Under the pieces are notes generated by a model. The model made no database searches. It had not been told where the DNA came from and saw only the letters and a program-made list of their open reading frames with translations. From the NCBI RefSeq assembly GCF_001949145.1, contig NW_019091513.1, forward strand, positions 577,323-636,538: DNA of 59,216 bases, read 5' to 3'. The stretch comes from Acanthaster planci. Taxonomy: Eukaryota > Echinodermata > Asteroidea > Valvatida > Acanthasteridae. Position 1 is the first letter of the stretch, and each line of letters opens with the position of its first letter. A program made the position numbers and the translations under genes. Positions 38,960-49,509 of the stretch are shown piece by piece.

Positions 38960-39971
38960 GTAAGCGCATAACGTGGAGGAAGACACATGCTGTATGAATG
39001 ATGAGCTGCCACTGTATTTTAAATCATACTTTAAATTTACCTCAAATGTTCACATAGTCATGTCAGTCATATCATACCAGAAGTACATTGTACCTCTCAA
39101 AAGAAATTATATGTTGATATACATGTACCAACAGAACTTCATTACACAAAAATACATGTAGCTTGCACAATGCGGTGTTCAATACTGGAATAGCCCATGG
39201 AGGCCTACCTCCATGAATAGCCTAAATAAAACTATAATTAAAAGCAGCGCCCACTTTATTAACATTTTCTCTAAAGTTCAAAAATCGAATTCTTTCTGGA
39301 TACATCACCTGTACCGACTAGAATTTGGATTTTGATGCATTATATTATCTCCTGCCTGTCAGTGTTTATCTGTTATGTCCGTGTGTATATCATTGCCAAA
39401 AACATTTCTAAGGCAAACTACTGTAAAACTTAATTCGTCTTCTACTCTGTAACCATGGTATGAGCAACATTAAATAAACGTGTCAAAAAAACCCAACAAA
39501 ACAAAAAAAACCAGGCTGATCGTACCACCAATGATTGTATTGTACAGACAGTGTATCTTTAAAAGTGGCATCAGTCTAAAAATTCCTGCTATACAGTCTA
39601 TTGAAAAATCCTACTACACCGTACACGTATAAAGGCCTAACTTACAGCTATTCGTCGAGTTAGCATTCACTGTTTAGCTAGCTAAGCATGCTAAGCCACC
39701 GTTACGATTGTAGCTCGTTGGTTCCCATGTGTTTTTTGCATGTATTTGCAGGGTTCTACGTTCTGACGTGACGTACATGTACATGTACATGTACTATGTA
39801 CACGTGCCGCACACAAATGGGCTCTTCTCGGAACGCACGTACGCCCAGCCTCGTCCACAATCTGAAAAGCTGTTTCACCAATTTGTATCAAATTTCACCG
39901 ACATGCTGAATAAGGAAATGAACATCTTGGAAAGGGAAATCATTGCTGTTGTAAATAATGAAAATAACAAG

Positions 39972-40146
39972 CAGTGGCGNNNNNNNNNNNNNNNNNNNNN
40001 NNNNNNNNNNNNNNNNNNNNNNNNNNCTGCTTTCAGTGGCGGGAGTGGGTTTAATTGTCCTCTTTTTTCAGTTGGGGGCACCAAGGGGGCACCGGGAATT
40101 TGTTGGGCATCGTGCCCCTAGGCACCCCCCCATGACTGCGCCACTG
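39972..40146. mobile_element. Terminal-inverted-repeat element spanning the assembly gap
   Basis: The sequence cagtggcg occurs at 39972 (just before the gap) and at 40034. Its complement cgccactg occurs at 40139-40146. The interior has G- and C-runs (gttgggggcaccaagggggc). This is typical of non-autonomous DNA elements with CAGTGGCG-type ends. The left border is ambiguous because the gap falls within the repeat. The 130-residue open frame crossing the gap is an artefact. Confidence 0.5.
39980..40026. other. Assembly gap (47 N)
   Basis: There are 47 undetermined bases. They fall inside a repeat, which probably explains the break. The true gap length is unknown. Confidence 1.
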
Positions 40147-40741
40147 ATAATAAAATTTATTACAACAAGAAGAAATGCGGTGGCTAAAACTTCTCAGTGA
40201 GTCAAGAGAGGAATACGACTTCACATTACGCGTATGTCTTGGGGCAAGACCGTCAGCAATGGTTGCATTCAGTATTTGCAAAAATGTTTCTCGCAACCCG
40301 CCGGCTCGATCGATGATCACACACGTGGTACATGCGCGAGCGGGTCCATAGAGCGTCTTGTGTACAAGACTACGTACCGATACATTACGTCCATGTACAT
40401 GTAGTGCGCGCGGTCCACAGATAATGCTCGGCCGGGTTAACATTATGAGCTGGCAAAGTATGGCAACATATTTAACAGGTACTTTAGCTCACTGCTGCTG
40501 GGTACGGGTACGCGTCAGCATCACTCTTGCTTTGTGCACGCAAGTATTGCAAGGCAACTGTAGCCAGCTCCCAGCCGCAAGGTGTTTAGCAAGCACTTGG
40601 TACATACAACCATATGTGAGTATCCTGGGGCAGTTGGCCCCTTGGCGCTGACATTCTCACGGTCGGAGCTGCGTGCGTGTACATGTACTTCGAGAACTCA
40701 AAAGTCACTGATGAGCTGACGGAGTGGGAGTGGGCTGGCCC

Positions 40742-40970
40742 GTTGTCTTCATTTCATTCCCTCCATAGCGTATTAGTAGTCTGGGAGTCCACCTGGGCTA
40801 GAGTGGGCCATGCATGGGGTGGACGTCGGATCCGGACCTCACAGACATGACAAATCTGGGGGTAAGATGGTGGAGGTAGAAATAGATAGCCTGGGCAAAG
40901 GGACAACTCTCCATTCACTTTGTCGTGTTTGTATGTAGGCTAGCCCAGGTGGTAATGAAATGAAGACAAC
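40742..40970. repeat. Imperfect inverted repeat
   Basis: The left arm gttgtcttcatttcatt plus ccacctgggctag (40742-40802, interrupted by about 28 extra bases) is the complement of the right arm ctagcccaggtggtaatg...gacaac (40940-40970). The spacer is about 137 bp. It could be a small foldback element with an insertion in its left arm. Confidence 0.55.
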
Positions 40971-41559
40971 ATCCAACCGTGGCTACATGCACGTCCTACG
41001 TCATGTAAGCCTACCTGGATTTGCTTGTTTTCCTCGATTTTTGCTGCAACATGTTAAAAATAACTGAAATCTTTTTGGTACAGTATGCAAGATATTCATA
41101 GTGTAGTGCCATTGGTTTATACATGTAGGTTGAAAAGAATATGGCAGCTTGTCAATATCGTCATAGAGTGACTTAAAGTCTCTGCAAGGAGGTGAGGTGG
41201 ACTGACGATACGAGATTAAATATGCAAGACCAGTACTGGCAGTAGACAGCAACATGGTCTTGGGTTACAGATAAGGCTGAATCAGCCTATTTACTTCTTC
41301 ACTTGTGCCTTGCAAATGCACTTGTTTTTCTTGCTATGCTTGCTGCTTCCCATCCATTCTCCAACTCCTCTAAAATATTTTCTTTTCATGACATCTCCCC
41401 CACTTGTTTAATGGATAGAACCCCCATCAATATTATTTTCCATTGTTCCTTAATATGTACAGTCACGCGCAGCCCAGCTGCAAGCGCCCAAAGAAGGAGA
41501 CAGCTTGTTTATGTAGTTCTGAAGTACATTTACATGTATATATACTCATTAATGTACCA

Positions 41560-41640
41560 GTATTATTATTATTATTGAATTCAATTTATATTGCGCTCAT
41601 TTCCTAAAAAATATTCAGGAGCGCTTAACAATATTTAAAA
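41560..41640. repeat. ATT microsatellite and GCGCT-type repeat fragment
   Basis: A short (ATT)n run is followed by gaattcaatttatattgcgctc and aggagcgcttaacaatattt, which carry mirrored GCGCT words. This form is familiar from short interspersed repeats in invertebrate genomes. Only a fragment is visible. Confidence 0.4.
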
Positions 41641-42711
41641 AAATACCTATTAGAACAACTATTTACAAAGACCCAAAATAATTAAAATAAACACAATTTA
41701 ACATGGATTAAAAGTTTAAACCAAACATGGTGGGACTTCCTCACATGGCCAGCACCAACTCTCCCTCCAACGCTTGTGCACACATGCACCTATGAATCTG
41801 TTTACAAGTAGAAATTCTAATTAGGCATTCTCAACTGTTTGGGTAAGAACTTTCAATCCACTACAACTGCACATTGTCCAGCGACGGTCAACCCAAAAAG
41901 TGGAGACTCAGCGAAAATGCCTTCTATGAACCCAATTTTGTGTGTAACTTATGGCTCATTCACCGCATCTGACCACTGACACATCATAAATATATAAATT
42001 ATACTGAGTTTTATCGACACCATTAAACCCTACTAAATTCTACACTACATGTAGTTGAATATCAACTGGGTTAGCCAATGAATCGCTGTGACAGAATGAA
42101 ATCACAGCGAACCAGAGTTTTAAGTTCATAAATCTGGCTTTAAAAACTTTTGCACGCTAATGACCATCAGGATGGCCTTTAGTTCAATGCTGGCTTCATA
42201 TTTAAGCGTTTCCCATTCTTGTGAAAACCCCGGTTGCAAGAGTATCATGATTATTTAAACAAAGAGAGGAAATAAACACATTACGTAACATCATTGACTT
42301 AACAAAATAATCCATTAGACGTCTCATTTCCATCACAAAAGCTCTCTAGCATTCCAGTGTGCGACCCTGAAAAATAAGCAAAACTACCGGTAAGTTGAGG
42401 AAGGAAACATACATGTGCCGGTACATGTACGTACAGCCTCAGGTACATGTACTTGACCAAAACAAACATTTCTTTTAGGTTTTAAAAGCATGATTGAAAT
42501 AGTCAAAAAATAAATTCGGAAAGAAAAGATTAAACAAAAAGAAAAAAGTACATTTAAAATTTTTCCAAAATTAAATTAATAAACTCCAGTTTACAACATG
42601 TATCTGTCTGTTGGCCAACAGAACAGATAGAGGGCTTTTTTGCATTCTTTTGTCAATTTCTGTAAATAATTAAGTCATTATCACGTACATGTACATGTAA
42701 GGTCAAGTTTC

Positions 42712-45700
42712 ATCTGTAAAACTTCCTTTAATCATGTTAATAGTTACTTGCAAAGTTTCAACCCGATGGGACTTGTACTTCAGGAGATATAGGGCTTTAA
42801 ACAGTGCAACTTCAATGTCAGGTGACTTGTCTCCTGATGACGTCATTGTCACATCAGGTCATTATTCATCTGTAACACTTCCCTTTCTAGTTATCTGTAG
42901 GGCTGAGTCAGTTCGAATAATTCACTCTTCGAATATTCGACCTTCAATTTGAACAAATATGTAAATATTCGTTTGTGCCGACCCGGCAGATTGTTGATGA
43001 ACAATCCATACAAAATCAGTTGCAATAATGCACAAAATTGTACATTTTAATTTCTTTAGTAGCTTCTCACGTCTGGGAATATCTCCAGCCATGATTTAGC
43101 AAGATTTAGAGAGGAAAAATACTTCTTTTCCTGTCAAATTTTATAATGAACAAATTATTTTTTGAATTGTTGTAAGATTTCTGTTGCTTTTCATTTGAGT
43201 CTGCTTGAAACAAGTCTCCACGGTGCAATTTTTCACATTTAAAACAAAAGAAAATTCTCCCTTTGTTTTCATGGATTTTGCATTTGGAAAATAATATTCG
43301 AATATCTGATACTCAATCGAATATCCGAATATTCAGATATTTGGCACAGCCCCAGTTATCTGCAAAATTTCAGCCAGATGGGACATGTACATGTAGTTTA
43401 GGAGATACATGTACTTGTACCGGTACATACATGTAAGACTTTGATGTTTGCACATTTAATGCCATGTCACATGACAATGTGGATTTTGTTCTTGGATCCA
43501 TTCTTACTTGTGGTCTAAGAAGTGAGCACCTAATCAGTCAGATCTACATCTACTGTACAAGAGTGCCAAAGTCTGTCTGTTGAAAAATGTGTACAAAACA
43601 TCTTGGAGAAAATTAAATTTTCAAAAACCAATTAAAAATAATGTGATGATGTCATCATGATGTCATAAATTTGCCAAAATTAATAACTGCCAGACTACAT
43701 GTATCAACCATCTTAAGTTACCCAAATGGTGGCTTAAAAACATCGTGTACATGTACCATACAAAGTCAATGAGCTAAAAATCCCACTGCAGACAAATTGC
43801 TCCTTAGAGTGCATGTAATGTGATTGGCGTTATATTACTTAATATTTTGACTCTTGGGTATATTTCAAATCAAATAACAGAGTGTTAAACCTACGATTTC
43901 TTTTTCATTCTCATAGTAATCTTGAGCTGAAGTTGAGTACTACTTGCTCGTTAAGATCGATAATAGGGTGTACAGTAGAAAAATGTGTACAAATCCTATG
44001 GAGAAAAACTGCAGTTTTCATCTCATATCAGTGATGTCACATGCCCATCAGGCAGGGGAGGCTAAAATCTGGTTGCTTGAATTTCATTTTCAGTTGCCCG
44101 ACAAGGAAGTTTTTGCCCCAAGCTGTAGGCTAATGTTTACTGACCAGAAATAACCTAATAATAATAAGACTTTTGTTTGAAGGGGGAGCACGGTACGGGT
44201 AGGTAGGTCACTCATAAACGTTTTTCCTAGTTTCCTAGTTTCAGCTGAAATGTCTAAAATGCTAGGATTAAAATGCAATGCAAAAATGTGTTGCCGAAAA
44301 CTGGTACATTGTACTTGCCCATTGGGCTGGCAGCCTGGAATATTTGGTTGTCCAACAAAATATTTTGGTTGTCCGGGGACGTTGGACTACCAATTCTGCG
44401 AGCCCTGCCCCTGATGATGTCATTATGACAATTTTGTTCTGGGACCCTCTTTATGCTGTTTAGTAAGAGTGTGCACAAATATGAAATCATTGAGACTGAC
44501 CCGAGTCCAAAAAACTGGCTGTTGAAAAACGTGTACGAAACCTGTGGGAAATTATCAAATATTGAAAAATCAATAAAAAATCAGGTGATGACATCAGCAT
44601 GACATCATAAATTTTGTACTATTTTTGTATGAGGGTATTTATTGCCTGTATTAAACTTTGACGATTGAAGATCAGCAAGTTACCAAACTGGTGCCTCAAA
44701 AATGTACATGTACAAAGTCAATGGACTGAAATAAATATTATGAAATCAATAAAAGTCACTTGGTGACGTTGTAAAACATTTTGGTGTTATGGCGTTCCAT
44801 GCAATTCAGCACCACATGTTGCAATGGCATTTTGGTCATTTGACATTCCATACAAAGTGATCTGACTTCAGTGCCACGTGCTTGTTTCACTGCCCTGAGT
44901 ATGTACATGTACCCACGCACTGTACGAGGTCTTTGTGAAACATGTAATGTAGGCAGGCTAACATGTTCACCCACATACCGGTACATGTAGTTAAGCCAAT
45001 ACACAGACAGTATCTAGTACAAATGGGATTTTCGGGTACGTAAATACAGTAAGGTGTGTTTTTGTCGTCGGTGCCTCATCTGTGTAAACATATAAGCCAT
45101 TTATCACTTGGTGCAACGGACTTCAATGTTTTCTGCTATTATCTAATGTGCATTTCAAGCTTATAGATTGGCAACATGTCTCCCGTGTACTTCTCATGGT
45201 TGATTTTTACCGAATTTTGAAGAATAATAGGACTTTTTATGATAACTTCTGGTCTAATGATGGCCCCAACTTTTACGTATGTGTTAACCTGGTAAAGATC
45301 ATCATTCACATCAATTTTCAGGCGATTCAGACAAACTTCACCACAGACATCTTCAAAATCCGTTTTTCAGAATTTTGAACCTGTCACTTGAGGGCGCTTG
45401 ACAATTACTTGACGTCATTGGTAGATGTTTTGAAGAGTTCAATATTCCAAGAGACTAACATCGTTGAAAACAAGTCAATATCTTTTACCACTTTTAAGCA
45501 ATAAGCCCACTTCCAGTTTTGACTGGACATGCTGGAAGGAAGTGTCACTTGATTTGATTCACACGAGATGAATTGAAGACCAAATTTTACTGTGCCACTT
45601 GCTGCAAACAGAATTTTGCGGGAGGCCATTGTCAATTTTACATGTACATGGATTTTTAAACGTTTAACATATTGTTTAAATGTTCAAAATTTAATGAAAA

Positions 45701-45940
45701 ATCTCTTGGATGGATGTCATCATAATATATTTGTTTTAATATTATCTTTGTTTAAAGGTTTGTGCTTGGTGTAACTTTGATGATGATCAGTCATCGCTAC
45801 GTGTAAGTTACAAAAAGTATGCCTTGAAAACGTATTCAAAGTCAATAAGCTGAAACAAATATTAAAAAATCAATGACAAATCACCTGATGACGTCACCAT
45901 GATTCATGATGTCACCATGATTCATGACGTCATTGTTCTA
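42712..45940. repeat. Degenerate repeat domain with CRE-like TGACGTCA words
   Basis: Several diverged modules recur in the same orientation. One type reads catctgtaacacttcc, agttatctgcaaaatttcagcc, gatgggac and caggagata (about 42712-42860, and 42868-43480 interrupted by the hAT element). A second type reads ctgttgaaaaatgtgtac, caataaaaaatc and gatgatgtcatcatgatgtcat (about 43565-43675, 43975-44045, 44510-44610, 44690-44775, 45810-45935). TGACGTCA or close variants recur in them. No coding frame persists. Confidence 0.6.
42898..43354. mobile_element. Non-autonomous hAT-type element (457 bp)
   Basis: The element begins tagggctgagtc and ends cacagcccca, so its ends are near-perfect inverted repeats (tagggctg against tggggctg). 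It is flanked on both sides by the same 8 bp, gttatctg (42890-42897 and 43355-43362), an 8-bp target duplication as expected for hAT transposases. The subterminal regions are rich in gaatattcg. No transposase frame is present. The flanks join into a module that recurs elsewhere, which confirms the insertion borders. Confidence 0.85.
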
Positions 45941-46135
45941 TGCACATCTTTCCACTAAGGTCCTTTGTTGATGTAGGTTTGATGAAGATCCAAAGTTGCA
46001 AAAGGACCAAAGTTGATGGTAAAGAAACTTTGCTCAAAATAAATAAGCTTTTGGTCAGAAGAGGAAGAAGCAGGTGAAAAAAGAACAAACAGAATGCTTT
46101 TTTTGCAAAATTGCGAAATAGTCAATAAATTGATT

Positions 46136-47232
46136 TATAGGTTTTCCTGGCCAATTTCGGAAAATCTGCAATCTAATTTATGAAATAAAAATTTAATTGC
46201 CCTAGGTTTTGAAAACAACTTAAAACCTGGTTTCATTTTCGCAATAACAAGCATTTGTCTTTGTTTTGTATCAAATAAAAGAATGTACATTATGTTTCAT
46301 TAACCCTCCTATGCTAAGATGCATTCTTGACACAGTTGTCATATCAGTCAAAATCAGTCACATTTCCCATATGTGTCTGTGTACTCAGGGAAATCAATTG
46401 GAAGGCATTTTTGACTGTTTTTGACGGTTAAAACAGAAGGAGGGTTAAAGAGGTTACAAATACATGTACATGTGTATGTGACTGGGATTTTGGTAATTGA
46501 GGTATTCATTGTCAGTTATAACAAATGTGCAATCTTATTCACTGAAAATCTGTCTTTTGCCGTGACCCTTTGGTATTGAGTATTCATTTTCAATTTGTTA
46601 TAATTCAAATTCGCAAAATATGCATTTGATTTGGTTAGAATATACAGGGTTACGCAAATCAAGACACCGCTTCGGATGATAGTAATGTTACTCATGAAGG
46701 ATTACAGTGTGTTTGTTATCAAATTGTACGTCTGTACGTGTACATGTAAATCAAGGTCTTTATGACAGTGTACACAAATGAAATGTTACAAAGAAAAAAA
46801 TCAGATCAAAATGAAGAGATTTTGTGAAAATGTTAGGGATGTGTAACTTGTCATGTTCTTGCAAAGGGAGTTTAAGATTTTATGGGTTCTTTATTTCGTA
46901 AAGTTCTGTCATTTTCATTCATCAATGAATTTCGTGAATTGAAATTACAGCAAATGAAAATGAACACTTGACACAGACAGTTAACGGTTTAAAAAAAAAG
47001 ATTTTCAGTGAATAAGATTACACAGTGGGTACAATTGGCAACAAATATGTCAAATCAAAATCATAATCACTTATTTGTAACCTCTTAAATGAAATGTAAT
47101 TTGAAGGATGCAAAACAAAGTCGAATGCTCATTTTTTGAAAATGAACAAGTTGTTTTCAAAATCCACACCAAGTTGAATTTATTTTACGAATTAAGCAGC
47201 ACATTTCCAGAAATTGGCCGGGAAAACCTATA
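46136..47232. mobile_element. About 1.1-kb element with long inverted arms
   Basis: The left arm (46136-46560, excluding a nested insert) is the inverted copy of the right arm (about 46990-47232). Shared words include tataggttttcc, ggccaattt, ttttgaaaacaactt, gaggttacaaat and aatcttattcactgaaaatc. The non-repeated centre (46560-46990) has no long frame. It is a foldback or non-autonomous DNA element of unknown family. Confidence 0.75.
46304..46444. mobile_element. piggyBac-type MITE (141 bp), nested
   Basis: The ends are CCCTCCT and AGGAGGG, perfect inverted copies, each flanked by TTAA (46300-46303 and 46445-46448). TTAA targets and CCC-type ends are the piggyBac signature. It is inserted in the left arm of the 46136-47232 element, which lacks a counterpart in the right arm, so this insertion is the younger event. 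Internal TIR-like words agtcaaaatcagtcac and gactgtttttgac are mirrored. No coding capacity is present. Confidence 0.85.
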
Positions 47233-49509
47233 CAAGAAAACATCATAGGAAAGGGGATTACACCTGTATGAAATTTTGGTTATTTAATGTAGACATGGGG
47301 AAATGATTTTAGACGTGGAGCACTAAAATTGGACGGGCAAAAAAAAATGGAAAAATGAAAAAGAAGCTAAATACATGTACAAAATCGATAGTGCTGTTAA
47401 CGAAGTTTTCCAGAATATTTGTGGAAGCAGTCCTCCAAAAATCCTTGGCATAGAACTTGTACTGGTACTTACATGTACCTGCGACAACCGGGAAGGTTTA
47501 AAATCTACCCCTATTGCATTATCCAGGGACGATTGATTCTACGCGTTATTGCACGGTAACCTCAAGACCACTTCTGAGTGTTCTACAAGACTCCTGCCCG
47601 AAACTACAAAATGCACAAGACTGGGGTATATAGGCCTATGTTTTATTACAAAAACACAACATATCATGCACGTAAACTTGATGTACATTCATGGAACTAT
47701 CAACATACATGTACAGTCATTTGCAAAAGTTTTAGACCATCCATACAAAATTCAGTAATAAGAAGGAAAACAAACTTTAGCAAATAAATCTTTTAACTGA
47801 AACTATTTCAGTCATTTGAAATACGCGCAATATACATGTACACAGCTGTTGCCTGTGCCTCCAACAAGCCATCTTGGGTGTCTCCCATCCAGACACTTTC
47901 ACTCAGTCAACTGGGTGTCCCTCTGAAGGTGGACAACGAGGTCACTGATGGGTTCTGAAGGTTTCTATCAACTTGCCCTCGGTGCTTTCTCAAGTGAACT
48001 GTACATGTACATGTAACTCCACTAAAGGGAGCCAGTTCTCAAGACAGTGCCGAGCTGTCTGAAAAGCCTGACTCTCTTGGCTGAAAATGACCAAGAAGCG
48101 AGTCCCAGCTGATTGGCCAGGATACAGTATTTTAGTTAGACTTTCTTACAATGTAGCAGCTGTCACTGGCAGAATCCTCTAGGCTTTTGCCACTATTCCA
48201 GGGAATATCTTTTCCCATGGTAAAATCAACTTGAGCTAATGGTCCACAAATACATATGCTGTCACACCATTGATCTGAGCTCCTCTTGTCTCTGGCATGA
48301 AATGAGTAGAAATTGTCACCAGCCTCACTGTACCAAGAACTGCCCCAAAAGGCCTTCATGTGTTATGCAAAGTAAAAGCCTACAATTTCTTTCCAACTTT
48401 CCTGCTATGACCTTATTGGGAACACCACATCCCAAAGTATCAATCCAATTAACATACATGTACTTGTATTCACTAGGCGGTACCATGCATGGTAAGACCA
48501 GGAAGGACCCTTATACAATGAATATTTCAGGGTCAAACAAGTCCTCAAAATGTATGTGTAGATAGCGCAGTGTGTTTTTTGTCCCGTTCGCCTTCCACTG
48601 TTTTTAGGAATATGCATCCTCAGCCCTCGCTGAATAAAAAAAATTACTTATTGAACGTTGAATGATAAGCTGTTACATGTTCAACATTGAATGTTGAACA
48701 TCAAATTAGGAATAAGTAACTAACTTCCTTCCACCTGCATCCCCTTGACATTTACTAGCACGTGTAGCCCTACATGTAGTGGCATCACTGTCTCTGGTAA
48801 AACAACATGTTGTTGGACACACTACTGGTACATGAACATGTAACTGTTTTGGGGACTTAACAATTCTCACGGTGACAAACATGACAAATCTTTAACTGGT
48901 TGTGTGCCAGTATAGTCATTGTGGTTTCGTATTCACAAGGCGAGAAACCATTTTACAATTTCAGACTTTTTTCCCTCAAAAAATCTGAATTTGGCACTGC
49001 CCAGTTGAAACCACATTTGCTTTGAATTTTTCAACCATTCGAAAAACAACAGTGTACATGTACATGCACTTACTTTCCAATGTTCATGTCTACCAGTACA
49101 TGAAATTATAAATCAGAAATGAGGAAATGTACATTGTATTTTAATAAAAAATGGTTAGTTTTACCTTTTTGGTTTTTTGTAATATAAAGGTACATGTACA
49201 ATGTACACAGTCTGTTGATATTTAACATTTGTTCACATTGTGTGTTTTCCCATGGGAGCGAGGTGCAGGACCCAATCCATTAACACAGCCCAAAGAAAAC
49301 TGTACATGTAAACAAAGCTTGACGTTGTTTCATTTTATACACGTAGTCCATTGGCCTTACACCACACAGGTACATGTACATTGGAATTGGGCAACTGTGA
49401 GTCTAAACAGCTAAAGGTATAATATTTCTGTATCTTTTTAATCATTCAGTGCAGTTTACCGGTACTTGTCAAACATTGCCATTGGATTTGAGTGAGCAGT
49501 CCAAGTACA
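47233..49509. other. Intergenic stretch upstream of the P450 gene
   Basis: No exon with convincing splice sites was found. A 75-residue minus-strand frame at 48132-48359 (starting MKAFWGSSWY) has balanced composition but no recognised motif or splice context. Several TACATGTA words are present, and a small hairpin built on aacattgaatgttgaac lies near 48652-48702. The promoter of the downstream gene should lie at the 3' end of this stretch, but I saw no clear TATA box. Confidence 0.4.

Noticed and set aside
39729-40121. 130-residue open frame on the plus strand
   Set aside because: It runs across 47 undetermined bases and a G/C-run repeat, so its continuity is not real.
47860-47960. Minus-strand words like tggatgggagacacc that resemble part of 5S rRNA
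   Set aside because: Only one box resembles 5S rRNA. The rest of a 120-nt 5S gene or a 5S-derived SINE head is not recognisable.
48132-48359. 75-residue minus-strand frame with protein-like composition
   Set aside because: No motif, partner exon or supporting splice sites were found. It could be real but is not supported enough to call.
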